From Caldifarciminota bacterium (GTDB lineage Bacteria; Hydrothermota; Tepidihabitantia; Tepidihabitantales; DTDR01), in contig JANXBG010000015.1 in NCBI GenBank assembly GCA_025060715.1, positions 1 to 37,198 of the forward strand: a DNA stretch of 37,198 bases, given 5' to 3'. This document shows, piece after piece, positions 6,793 to 15,109 of this stretch (positions within the stretch are counted from its first letter, which is position 1; the number at the start of each line of letters is the position of its first letter). The position numbers and the translations under genes were made by a program. Under the pieces are notes generated by a model. It searched no databases and was not told where the DNA came from. It worked only from the letters and a program-made list of their open reading frames with translations.

Positions 6793-8929
6793 CAAAAAGG
6801 AGTGTTAAAATAGTTATACTCAAACCAATTAAAATATTTTTCTTATCATAATAAAATTTAATAATATGTTTTCCTTCTTTTATCGGCACTGCTCTTAAAA
6901 GATAATTGGCTTCATAAATCTCTTCTTTTCTGTTATCCACTTTTACTTGCCATTCGGGATAATAGATTTCGGAAAGTAAAAGGATCGCAGGATAATTTGT
7001 TTCTGCTTCAATTATTATTTCATCAATATCATATTTTAAAATTTTTATTGAATTTTTAATTTTCTCTTTATTCATTATTTTAACAAAACCGGGGATTTCT
7101 TTTTTCAAAATTAGTTTATTATAAATATCAAAGGTGTCAGAATTTAATAATTCTAAAATTTTATTATTATCATTAACTACTATATAATCGTAATAAAGTT
7201 TTGCCCTTTCTAAGTATTTTTCATTTTCAACTAAACCCATCTTATCTTCTTCAACTTTAATTTTATATTTCACATTTAAAAGCTCACATTTTCTATCACG
7301 ATTAATATGAAAAGTAGAAAAATTAGCTAAGTTTAGTGGTGTATAACCTTCTAACAATTCCAATTTCCAAAGACAGCCTTCGTTTCTTTTTAATATCATA
7401 TAACTATCTATTCTTGAATTTATCCTAAAAAATTCCCCCTCTCTTTCTCTTTGAAGTTTGCTTACCAAACTGGTGTAAGGATAATAATCTTCATCACTTA
7501 TTGATGATTTACTAAATTTGCTACCGAAGATAAATAAATCAAAATAACTTATTAAACCGACAATGATTAAAAAAGTAATTGCCTTTTTTATTTTAAAGAA
7601 AAAGATAAAAATTGTGATAATTAAAAAGAAGAGATAAATAAAAAATTGGTTTTCGCTATTTTTATAAAATTCATTAGGAATCTTTTTTTTAAATCCCAAA
7701 AAGAGAATTATTGAAATTATTAGAAAGAAAATTAAAAATTTATAAAAATTTTTTCTTTCTTTCTCTTTTAAAAAATTTTCTATTCCAAAAACTGATAAAA
7801 CTGTTAAATTAAAAATATAAACTGCTAAAAAACGGCAAGGAAACCGAAACTGTTTTAGACCAGGTAGAATATTGAAAAATAAATTATATAAGAAAAAATT
7901 TTTACCAAAAGCAAATAAGAGAGCAACAATTGCTGGAATAAAAAAGAGATATTTTTCTTTTCTTTTAGAATAAATTAATCCGTAGAGAGCAAAAAAGAAA
8001 GGAAGAATTCCTAAATAAATACCAGCCTCCCAATAATAATGTCTGTAAGGATAAAGCCAATAAAATATTGTCTCCGTTCCTTCGCCACTGGTGCTACCAA
8101 AAAATTTAGGAATAAAAATATTTATCAATTGTAAAAAAGATAAAGACCCATCACTGGCTTCTTCAAAACTTAATTTCTTTCTAACGGTAAAAGGTAAATA
8201 TTTATAAGTAGGATAAAATTGAATCATTGCTATTCCTAATCCAATTAAAAAGAAAATAAAAGTATTTATAATTTGAAAACGATTAATCTTCTTAGTGATT
8301 ATAATATTTAAAAGAAAATAGGAAAGAAGATTATAGATTAGAAATAAAGAAAATTGTGGATAACCGGCTAAAAAAGATAAACCCAAAATAATTCCTCCAT
8401 ATATTGCATTTTTACTTATCTTCTCTTCCTTTAAAAATTTAAGAAAGAAATAACTAACAATTGGAAAATAGGTAAAAACCGCTAAAGGACCCAGTTGAAT
8501 TGTTCTTAAAGTAACAAAAGAAGAAAAAGTTAAAATTATTCCACCAATAAAAGAAATTTTTTCATCAATTTTTAAACTTTTTAGAAAAATAAAAGAGAAA
8601 ATAAATATTAAAAAGATGTGGAAAATTACAATCAATTCCACTTGGTAATAAGTCAATTTATCTAAACCATTAAGAAAAAGAAAGAAATAATTTAATGGAT
8701 AGAAAACTTGGGATTGGATATCATTTAAAAAAGGCATACCAGAAAAGACATAAGGATTCCAAACAGGTAATTTTAAATTTTTTATACTCTCTTTAAGATA
8801 AGTTAAAAAAGGATACCATTGATACAGAATATCATCCCATAAATATTTCTCTTTAAAAATAATCTCTTTATAAAAAAGAACAATTAAAAAAAGAATTAAG
8901 AAAAAATAAAATATTCTTTTCCTTTTCAT
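6749..8929 (-). CDS. YfhO-like multi-pass membrane protein (putative GT-C glycosyltransferase)
   Basis: A 726-residue integral membrane protein. An N-terminal signal-anchor is followed by many hydrophobic helices to about residue 460, then a soluble C-terminal domain and a final transmembrane helix. The early loop WDDILYQWYPF and WNPYVFSGMPF match YfhO-family proteins, which resemble GT-C enzymes that use polyprenyl-phosphate sugars outside the membrane. The upstream gene encodes a polyprenyl-phosphate-type family 2 glycosyltransferase; stop and start overlap as TAATG, so the pair plausibly makes and uses a lipid-linked sugar for glycosylation (inference). The C-terminus overlaps amzA convergently by 44 bp. 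Confidence 0.85.
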   Translation of the reverse strand: MKRKRIFYFFLILFLIVLFYKEIIFKEKYLWDDILYQWYPFLTYLKESIKNLKLPVWNPYVFSGMPFLNDIQSQVFYPLNYFFLFLNGLDKLTYYQVELIVIFHIFLIFIFSFIFLKSLKIDEKISFIGGIILTFSSFVTLRTIQLGPLAVFTYFPIVSYFFLKFLKEEKISKNAIYGGIILGLSFLAGYPQFSLFLIYNLLSYFLLNIIITKKINRFQIINTFIFFLIGLGIAMIQFYPTYKYLPFTVRKKLSFEEASDGSLSFLQLINIFIPKFFGSTSGEGTETIFYWLYPYRHYYWEAGIYLGILPFFFALYGLIYSKRKEKYLFFIPAIVALLFAFGKNFFLYNLFFNILPGLKQFRFPCRFLAVYIFNLTVLSVFGIENFLKEKERKNFYKFLIFFLIISIILFLGFKKKIPNEFYKNSENQFFIYLFFLIITIFIFFFKIKKAITFLIIVGLISYFDLFIFGSKFSKSSISDEDYYPYTSLVSKLQREREGEFFRINSRIDSYMILKRNEGCLWKLELLEGYTPLNLANFSTFHINRDRKCELLNVKYKIKVEEDKMGLVENEKYLERAKLYYDYIVVNDNNKILELLNSDTFDIYNKLILKKEIPGFVKIMNKEKIKNSIKILKYDIDEIIIEAETNYPAILLLSEIYYPEWQVKVDNRKEEIYEANYLLRAVPIKEGKHIIKFYYDKKNILIGLSITILTLLFVIFLLAFLGRQSKN

Positions 8930-9858
8930 TAAATATTATGGGTCTCTTTTATGATATATTGGGGTCTCCTTTTTAATTCAAAATGAATCCTTAAAAGATA
9001 TTCACCAACAATAGATAAGGCAATAAATAAAATGCTTAAAAAGAAAGAAGAAATAGTAAAAATCAAAATTATTCTATTTTTATTGATAAGAAAAATAATA
9101 AAAAGAATGAAGGTCAAAAAAATAAAAAATAAAGAAGAAAATTGGATTATTCTTACGGGCAAACTGGTAAAATTGATTAAACCATCAATTGCCAAAGAAG
9201 CCAGTTTAAAAAAGGATTTACTTTTGCCTCCTTTTCTTTCGGGTCTTTCGCTCTCAATCCCAATTTGGGAAAAGCCAACATAGGCAAAAAGACCTGGTAA
9301 AAACTTTTTTTCCTCAGATAAATTTCTCAATGCCAAAACTACTTTTCTATCAACCAAACGAAAAAGACCAACATTTGGTGGAATATTAATATTAGAAAAT
9401 CTTGTTAAAAGAAAATAAAAAATCTTCATCCCGAAAATTTTCCAAAGAGGTTCGCCTAACCTTTTCTTTCTTATATGATAGACAATATCATACCCCTTTT
9501 GCCAATAATTAACAAACTCTTTAATTAAACTTGGAGGATCTTGCATATCGGCGTCCATTATCACAATTCCGTCATTTTTACAATAATCCAATCCACAACT
9601 TACTGCTGCTTGCTGTCCAAAATTTCTTGCTAACCTAATCACTTTCACTCGCTCATTTTGTTGGGCAAATTTCTTTAAAATCAAATAAGAACTATCAATA
9701 CTACCATCATCCACATAAATAATCTCATATTCCATATTTAAAGAATCTAAAACCTTTATTAATTCTTCGTGTAATAAATTTAAAACTTTTTCTTCATTAT
9801 AGACAGGAATAACTACTGAAAGAGAGTTTCTATTATTTTTATTACCGGGCAATAACAT
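8929..9858 (-). CDS. Glycosyltransferase family 2, polyprenyl-phosphate sugar synthase type (GtrB/ArnC/DPM1-like)
   Basis: A 309-residue GT-A enzyme. LSVVIPVYNEE starts the fold, YVDDGS gives the nucleotide-binding aspartates, and DADMQDPP holds the DxD metal motif (near residue 100). Two C-terminal hydrophobic helices (about 240-265 and 270-290) anchor it in the membrane, as in GtrB/ArnC-like enzymes that load a sugar onto polyprenyl phosphate at the cytoplasmic face. It abuts purA with no gap and overlaps the YfhO-like gene by one base, so it is the middle gene of a three-gene unit. No Shine-Dalgarno site is visible, suggesting translational coupling. Confidence 0.92.
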   Translation of the reverse strand: MLLPGNKNNRNSLSVVIPVYNEEKVLNLLHEELIKVLDSLNMEYEIIYVDDGSIDSSYLILKKFAQQNERVKVIRLARNFGQQAAVSCGLDYCKNDGIVIMDADMQDPPSLIKEFVNYWQKGYDIVYHIRKKRLGEPLWKIFGMKIFYFLLTRFSNINIPPNVGLFRLVDRKVVLALRNLSEEKKFLPGLFAYVGFSQIGIESERPERKGGKSKSFFKLASLAIDGLINFTSLPVRIIQFSSLFFIFLTFILFIIFLINKNRIILIFTISSFFLSILFIALSIVGEYLLRIHFELKRRPQYIIKETHNI

Positions 9859-11139
9859 TTAATATTTAAAAATTATATCTTCTCTTTTTTCACCAATAGA
9901 AACTGCCCAAATTTCGCAACCGGTTAATCTTTCAATCGTATTTAAAAATTCCAAAACCTCTTCATCAAAATCCTTATAACTTTTAACTTTATTAAAATCT
10001 TGATTAAAAGGCTTTAACTCCAAATATTTTGGCTCTAAATGATAGGCTAATTCTGGAATGAATTCATCAATCTCATTTCCTTCATAAATATAACCATTAG
10101 CAATCTTCAACTCATTTAAACCTGAGAGAATATCAATTTTAGTAATTATTAATTTTTCAAATCCATTGATCCTTTTGGCATATCTAATAATACCGCAATC
10201 AAACCAACCGCATCTTCTTTTTCTACCCGTAGTGGCCCCAAACTCTTTTCCTTTTTCTTGAAGATATTTACCAATTTCATTAGTCAATTCTGTTGGAAAA
10301 GGACCTTCACCAACTCTTGTGGTATAGGCTTTACAAACTCCAATCACTTCTTCAATAAAATTAAAAGGGATGCCTACCTGACCAGATATACTACCAGCAA
10401 TTGTTGAAGAACTGGTTACATAAGGATAGGTTCCAAAATTTATATCCAACAAAGTTCCTTGAGCACCTTCAAAAATAATCTTTTTCCCCTTTTTTAATTC
10501 CTCATATACTTCTTTACTTACATCAGTAATTAAGGAAAGGAAAAATTCTCGATTTTCTTTTACAAAGTTCAGATAACTCTTTTCCGAAATTGGCGGAACT
10601 TCGTATATTTCCATTAAAAGATAATTTTTTCTTAAAAACTCCTGCTTTAATTTTTCAGAAAATAAACTAAAGTCTTTTAAATCACCAATCCTAATTCCTA
10701 TTCTTTGATATTTATCTTCATAACAAGGACCAATCCCTTTTTGGGTTGTGCCAATTTTTACTCCTTTTTTTAATTCTTCTCTTTTTTTATCTATCTCTTT
10801 ATGAAAAGGAAATATTAAATGGCAGCGGTAATCAACAAAAATTCGGTTTTTTATATCAATCCCTAAATTTTTTAATTCCTCTATCTCATTTTTTAATACT
10901 TCTAAATCAATTATACAACCACTAGCAATATAACCTTTTAAATGGGAATGGGTAAGACCGCTTGGTAATTGATGAAAAATTACTCTTTTATCATCAAAGA
11001 CAACTGTATGCCCAGCATTTGGTCCACCTTGAAAACGAACACAGCCATCGGCATACTTACAAAAAAAATCAACAATTTTTCCTTTTCCTTCATCACCCCA
11101 TTGGGCACCAATAATTGCCAGACTATTACTTTTTATCAT
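9859..11139 (-). CDS. purA: Adenylosuccinate synthetase
   Basis: Catalyses the GTP-dependent joining of IMP and aspartate to adenylosuccinate, the first committed AMP step. At 426 residues it is full length. The N-terminus has the signature IGAQWGDEGKGK (catalytic Asp and His region), then GGPNAGHTV; the middle has EGAQGTLLD with YPYVTSSST; the late part has TTGRKRRCGWFD. The start is supported by the family N-terminus and by a promoter whose -10 box ends 10 nt upstream. It leads a unit with two envelope glycosylation genes, which have no obvious functional link to it. Confidence 0.97.
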   Translation of the reverse strand: MIKSNSLAIIGAQWGDEGKGKIVDFFCKYADGCVRFQGGPNAGHTVVFDDKRVIFHQLPSGLTHSHLKGYIASGCIIDLEVLKNEIEELKNLGIDIKNRIFVDYRCHLIFPFHKEIDKKREELKKGVKIGTTQKGIGPCYEDKYQRIGIRIGDLKDFSLFSEKLKQEFLRKNYLLMEIYEVPPISEKSYLNFVKENREFFLSLITDVSKEVYEELKKGKKIIFEGAQGTLLDINFGTYPYVTSSSTIAGSISGQVGIPFNFIEEVIGVCKAYTTRVGEGPFPTELTNEIGKYLQEKGKEFGATTGRKRRCGWFDCGIIRYAKRINGFEKLIITKIDILSGLNELKIANGYIYEGNEIDEFIPELAYHLEPKYLELKPFNQDFNKVKSYKDFDEEVLEFLNTIERLTGCEIWAVSIGEKREDIIFKY

Positions 11140-11149
11140 AAAACAAAAT

Positions 11150-11177
11150 ATTTTATCAAAAAATTTTTCTATGTCAA
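11150..11177 (-). promoter_or_regulatory. purA promoter (TTGACA-16-TAAAAT)
   Basis: Minus-strand TTGACA (11172-11177) and TAAAAT (11150-11155) lie 16 bp apart. The -10 box ends 10 nt before the purA ATG, so the 5' leader should be about 4 nt. No Shine-Dalgarno site is present. Confidence 0.75.
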
Positions 11178-11284
11178 GATAAAGCCTTTATAAAATATTT
11201 CACTTTCAATAAAATTTTTAAAACATTATCAATAGCTCTTTTGCCCGTTTTTTTATATTTTTATATATATTGGCAAAGATAGAA

Positions 11285-12448
11285 TTAGCCACAGAAATAC
11301 ACCCAAAATGAATCTCCATTGGGAAAAATACCAGTTATCACCTTCTCAAGGGTGAGTTTCTTGCTTAAAGTTGTGTCTCCAGAAATAGTATCAATGGCCC
11401 AGACCTTAGTGATACAGGTAGTTTCAGAACTTGGCACCCAAAGGAAAGAACCTTCTCCATTACTATTGATTGCCACCGGTTGGCGGAGAAGAGTGTCAGC
11501 ATATCTCGAATTAATACTTCTCACTAAAATAACAATATGCTGTTGATTGGGTTGAAAACCTGAGAGGTGAAATTGGACACAATAACCTGTTGGTTCATTG
11601 TTCTTTTTTACAATTAAATAATAGTGCGGAATATCTTTTTCCCATTCTACATAAGCATCACTCGGTGGAGTAGTAACAATATTTATTTCACCATTAAGAT
11701 CTAATTCTCCTCGTTTAGGAGAAATCTTTATAACTTTTAAGTGAAAATAGTGAATTACGGTTTCACCCTCAATATTCATCTTTGCCTCTTCAATCTGTCC
11801 TCTTCGGATGCGAAAACTATAAATCTGTGTTTGGTCTCCTACCTTAACTTTTAAGAATGCCCGATATACTGGAGGTGTTTTCTTCTTATCTATACTCCTC
11901 TTCCCTTCTAAAAAGGTGATTTGGGGGAAACCTCTTTTATACTTCTCTTCTTCTACTATTCCCTCTATAAGATATCTTCCAGTATCTGATTTTAGTAGCT
12001 CTTCTATTAGATCATGTAAAGCAAACCCTTCCGAAGCTATCACAACAAATGCCTTTGCTAACTCAATTATATTTTTCTCATCTACTTCAAAACCATTGTC
12101 AAGTAAAAGACGATTAAACTCAACCGGTAATTTATAAAATTTGCCTTTAAACTCTGCTTTCATACAAGACTGAGGTGGTAATGATATTCCATAAAATAAC
12201 TTATAAAATTTAACCTCAGGAAAAATATTTGCTAACAATGGATGGGTCTCAAATTTATACCAACTCCGCTGCTTTTCCTTTGGTTTGTCTTTAGCCCATT
12301 GAAGATAAAGATTATCAACCATCTTATTTTCCTCTCCAGAAAGCCGGATAAGCTTACAAGCAGAATAAAACTCTATCGGCTTCCTGCCACCAGCAAATAA
12401 AATGGTGAATGACACAATTAAAATCAAAAATAAAACTCTCACTTTCAT
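11285..12448 (-). CDS. Secreted protein, truncated paralogue of the MXAN_6640-type protease gene next to it
   Basis: 387 residues with an N-terminal signal peptide (MKVRVLFLILIVSF...LFAGG), so probably exported. It aligns with the neighbouring split gene at 12516-14338: FNRLLLDNGFEV against FNRLILDNGLEV, FPQITFLEGKR in both, and LTLEKVITGIFPNGDSFWVYF against LTLEKVLTGRFSGDDSFWVYY. It stops just where the paralogue enters its metalloprotease domain; the stop falls where the paralogue has Gln in WVYYTDQFF. It therefore keeps only the N-terminal non-catalytic part. A strong AAGGAGG and its own promoter precede it. The function of the remaining part is unknown. Confidence 0.8.
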   Translation of the reverse strand: MKVRVLFLILIVSFTILFAGGRKPIEFYSACKLIRLSGEENKMVDNLYLQWAKDKPKEKQRSWYKFETHPLLANIFPEVKFYKLFYGISLPPQSCMKAEFKGKFYKLPVEFNRLLLDNGFEVDEKNIIELAKAFVVIASEGFALHDLIEELLKSDTGRYLIEGIVEEEKYKRGFPQITFLEGKRSIDKKKTPPVYRAFLKVKVGDQTQIYSFRIRRGQIEEAKMNIEGETVIHYFHLKVIKISPKRGELDLNGEINIVTTPPSDAYVEWEKDIPHYYLIVKKNNEPTGYCVQFHLSGFQPNQQHIVILVRSINSRYADTLLRQPVAINSNGEGSFLWVPSSETTCITKVWAIDTISGDTTLSKKLTLEKVITGIFPNGDSFWVYFCG

Positions 12449-12453
12449 TTTTT

Positions 12454-12503
12454 CCTCCTTTTTGTTAAATTACTAAAATTATAATCATGAAAAAAAAAGT
12501 CAA
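12454..12503 (-). promoter_or_regulatory. Promoter and strong RBS of the secreted paralogue (11285-12448)
   Basis: Minus-strand TTGACT (12498-12503), a 14-bp spacer and TATAAT (12478-12483), then AAGGAGG (12454-12460) five bases before ATG. The leader is about 25 nt, unlike the leaderless layout elsewhere. The 14-bp spacer is short for a sigma-70 promoter, but the paralogue has the same spacing. Confidence 0.5.
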
Positions 12504-12515
12504 TAATTAAAAACA

Positions 12516-13223
12516 TTAAATAATACACTCTTTTATTACTGACAACTTTGTTTTGGTATCTCCATTTTTAAAAAACTTCTCAAATAAAAACCGCCAATAG
12601 AGGCAGAAGGGATAGGAAATATTTCTAAGAGAGGTATTTAATGATTCCCATAAGTATTTAAAGGCCTCTAAGGGATATCTTCTATATTCGTCGATAAACT
12701 CTTCCTTTGGACATTGAACTGTTTGGATAAACACCGCCTGGCCTTCTGTAAAATATCTCCAAGAAGATTTTTTAAGTGTTTTGGAGGAGAGACCCCATTG
12801 GATGCCGTGATAAAATTCGTGGGCTATAACTGCTCTTATTATTGAATCTTCATTTGAATAGTTTTGATTTTGCTCCCAAATATCATATTGAAGAAATATT
12901 TTACGATTTGGTCCAGTATCACTATAAGTGCTTGGAATACCATGATACCAATGTTGAGTGTTATTTATAAAAAACTTATGCCATCTGTTGGCATCAGGTG
13001 GCAACCCTAAATCCCATTCTACCACCTGCTTCTGCCAAGACTCAATCGCTGCTTCTTTTACATATTGAGCAAAAGTTAAACTATGATTAGAACCTTGCGG
13101 ATGATTAATAAAGAACTGGTCAGTATAATAAACCCAAAAGGAATCATCGCCAGAAAACCTCCCAGTTAACACTTTCTCAAGGGTGAGGGTGCCTGGTTTA
13201 CGGACTACCACAGAATCGGGCAT
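12516..13223 (-). CDS. 3' fragment of a frameshifted MXAN_6640-family putative metalloprotease
   Basis: Carries a zincin-like site HEFYHGIQWG followed by WRYFTEGQAVF, as in MXAN_6640-family putative secreted metalloproteases. It has no signal peptide, and its ATG (MPDSVVV) is only an internal Met: the same frame stays open upstream and encodes GPIYINPDSQAYFDWVPGPE, which continues the protein begun at 14338. A single frame change near 13320-13335 separates the two parts. The end at ECII is early for the family, so the C-terminus may also be lost. Either a pseudogene or an assembly indel; domain identification is by motif. Confidence 0.75.
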   Translation of the reverse strand: MPDSVVVRKPGTLTLEKVLTGRFSGDDSFWVYYTDQFFINHPQGSNHSLTFAQYVKEAAIESWQKQVVEWDLGLPPDANRWHKFFINNTQHWYHGIPSTYSDTGPNRKIFLQYDIWEQNQNYSNEDSIIRAVIAHEFYHGIQWGLSSKTLKKSSWRYFTEGQAVFIQTVQCPKEEFIDEYRRYPLEAFKYLWESLNTSLRNISYPFCLYWRFLFEKFFKNGDTKTKLSVIKECII

Positions 13224-13300
13224 TTTAATAACGAATACTTCACCTATTCCAGTTGTTTCAGGACCAGGTACCCAATCAAAATACGCTTGGCTATCTGGAT

Positions 13301-14338
13301 TTATATAAATTGGACCAAGGATACTTCTGGACCATAAATATATGGCCTTATGGGTTTTATTTTTATGTAGACGGTTTCCATCGGATTAAAACTATATAGT
13401 CTGAATCTGAGCCAAGAGTTGGTCGGAGTTTTATTTCTATTGGTAATAAGATAATGAAAACTATCATTCTCAACAGTGGCATTTCCAATATTGGTAGCAA
13501 TCTCAATTCTCGGATTGCGAGAATCTAACTCTCCCTTCAACTTCTCTTCAATAAGCCAGACCTCATAACTTCGGTATGGTTTTTCATTTACGAAGACCGT
13601 TATGCGGGTAAACTGTCCTACTTTTATCAATCTCCTTCTTTTTTCACCAGGAGGGTTTCTATACAAGGTTTGAGAAAATCGCCATTTTTGGATTTCGCCG
13701 TCACCAATTCGTATTTTCAATTCAGCATCCATTCTCATACCTTCTTCGCTATCCCACATATTTATCCTCTTCCCTTCTAAGAAGGTGATTTGGGGGAAAG
13801 AAAGGAGTTCATCTTCAATAGTTAGTGATGGCCGCCGCTTCCGCCACTCCCCCCATTCCCCACCTTTTAAAAAAACCGGCTCGCTTCCAACCGCTAATAT
13901 TACAAACATCTTCGCTAATTCTAATATATTCTTATCCGTCACTTCAAGCCCGTTATCTAAAATCAATCTATTAAAATCTTGAGGCATCTTATACTTATTT
14001 GTACCACTTATCGCGATAAAATAAGGATACATCGCCACTAAGTTTATCCCTTTATAAAAATTGACATAAGGAAGAAATCGTTGGAGTAAATCTACCCCTT
14101 CAACTTTACTAAATGGAAATAACTCAATTACTTCTTCTGTATCTCCTTTAACAAATATATTATCTTTACACCAATCTGGAACCATCTCCGGAAACTTTTG
14201 AAGAATTTCTCTCATTATCTCTCTTGCTGATAACATCCGCATCCTTGGAACCACTACCTCCTTTCCAATCACCTTCCTTCCACCAGCAAATAAAAAGCTA
14301 AAAACTAATAAACCTAAAAATAAAACTCTCACTTTCAT
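13301..14338 (-). CDS. 5' fragment of the frameshifted secreted protease gene
   Basis: 345 residues beginning with a signal peptide (MKVRVLFLGLLVFSFLFAGG). The body aligns with the intact N-terminal region of the neighbouring paralogue (FNRLILDNGLEV, FPQITFLEGKR). After RPYIYGPEV the frame breaks to VSLVQFI and a stop, while a shifted frame continues into the protease fragment at 12516-13223. The original product would have been a signal peptide, an N-terminal domain and a C-terminal HExxH protease of about 600 residues. AAGGAAG precedes the ATG, and the promoter is related to that of the paralogue. Confidence 0.8.
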   Translation of the reverse strand: MKVRVLFLGLLVFSFLFAGGRKVIGKEVVVPRMRMLSAREIMREILQKFPEMVPDWCKDNIFVKGDTEEVIELFPFSKVEGVDLLQRFLPYVNFYKGINLVAMYPYFIAISGTNKYKMPQDFNRLILDNGLEVTDKNILELAKMFVILAVGSEPVFLKGGEWGEWRKRRPSLTIEDELLSFPQITFLEGKRINMWDSEEGMRMDAELKIRIGDGEIQKWRFSQTLYRNPPGEKRRRLIKVGQFTRITVFVNEKPYRSYEVWLIEEKLKGELDSRNPRIEIATNIGNATVENDSFHYLITNRNKTPTNSWLRFRLYSFNPMETVYIKIKPIRPYIYGPEVSLVQFI

Positions 14339-14343
14339 TTTTT

Positions 14344-14381
14344 CTTCCTTTTAAAATTATAAAAAATTTTAATAAAGTCAA
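14344..14381 (-). promoter_or_regulatory. Promoter and RBS of the frameshifted secreted gene
   Basis: Minus-strand TTGACT (14376-14381), a 14-bp spacer and TATAAT (14356-14361), then AAGGAAG (14344-14350) five bases before ATG. Same geometry as the paralogue's promoter. Confidence 0.5.
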
Positions 14382-14550
14382 TAAAATTGATAGGAAGAAT
14401 GATATATATTTATAAGTTATTTGTAAATTATGAACCAAAGATTTCTCGGACAATTTTCTATATTAAATCTTTTTTTCTCACAAATATTAATTAAAAAATT
14501 AACCATCATCTTTTCATAACTGATAACAACCCTTTAATTACTTAGTTTTA

Positions 14551-14579
14551 TTGACAATAAAATTTTTTAACTTTATAAT
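14551..14579 (+). promoter_or_regulatory. Perfect sigma-70-type promoter with leaderless geometry
   Basis: TTGACA (14551-14556), 17-bp spacer, TATAAT (14574-14579). The -10 box ends 5 nt before ATG 14585, so transcription should begin at or within a base of the start codon. No ribosome binding site is present. Confidence 0.85.
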
Positions 14580-14584
14580 TTTAT

Positions 14585-14956
14585 ATGGAAATATTTTTAG
14601 CAATTTCTTCGGTAGTTATTGCCTTTTTAAGTGTTTTTTTAGCAATTTATTTGTCAAAAAGAACTGATAAACTAATTAAAACAGAAGACCAAAGAGCAAA
14701 AGAGATGATTGAAAATGGAAAGAAAAGGTCAGAGCAGTTAATTTTAGAAATGAATAAAAGAATGGAAGAATATAATTTAAGAACACAAGAAATAATTAAA
14801 GAAATGAATAAAAGAATGGAAGAATATAATTTAAGAACACAAGAAATAATTGTAGAGATGTATAAACAAACAAGAGAAATAATCGCTGAAATGAACAGAC
14901 AGACCCAAGAAACATTAAGTCACATCGCTGACTTAATTGTTGCCCAACGAAGATAA
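14585..14956 (+). CDS. Membrane-anchored coiled-coil protein with a 54-bp tandem duplication
   Basis: A 123-residue protein with no recognised family. One N-terminal transmembrane helix (about residues 3-24) is followed by a long, charged alpha-helical coiled coil. Residues in the middle are an 18-residue unit, EMNKRMEEYNLRTQEIIK, repeated twice in a row (DNA 14747-14800 and 14801-14854, nearly identical), with weaker units after it (EMYKQTREII, EMNRQTQETL). Eighteen residues is close to five helical turns. It stands alone, with a consensus promoter giving a leaderless mRNA. It could be a membrane-tethered oligomer or spacer; no function can be assigned. Confidence 0.8.
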   Translation: MEIFLAISSVVIAFLSVFLAIYLSKRTDKLIKTEDQRAKEMIENGKKRSEQLILEMNKRMEEYNLRTQEIIKEMNKRMEEYNLRTQEIIVEMYKQTREIIAEMNRQTQETLSHIADLIVAQRR

Positions 14957-14970
14957 TTTTATCAATCTCA

Positions 14971-14995
14971 TAAGTTATTTGATTTCAATAACTTA
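14971..14995 (+). terminator. Possible weak terminator hairpin
   Basis: A perfect 8-bp inverted repeat, TAAGTTAT/ATAACTTA, with a 9-nt loop, 14 nt after the coiled-coil gene. It is all A/T apart from one G-C pair and has no T-run, so terminator function is uncertain. Confidence 0.3.
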
Positions 14996-15109
14996 AATTA
15001 TGGGGCTATCTACTATACAGCCTTATAAATAGCCTTGATATTAGATTTATAATCATCTTTCTTTAGGAATTCGTTAGAAGTATTTTTCTCATGATTTTAA
15101 TCTTATTCT

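Noticed and set aside
11200-11284. Terminator from TTTGCC/GGCAAA between purA and the secreted gene
   Set aside because: The arms are separated by more than 20 A/T bases, so the hairpin would be weak.
15003-15034. GGCTAT/ATAGCC inverted repeat as a terminator
   Set aside because: A six-base stem with a large loop and no T-run; likely chance in AT-rich DNA.
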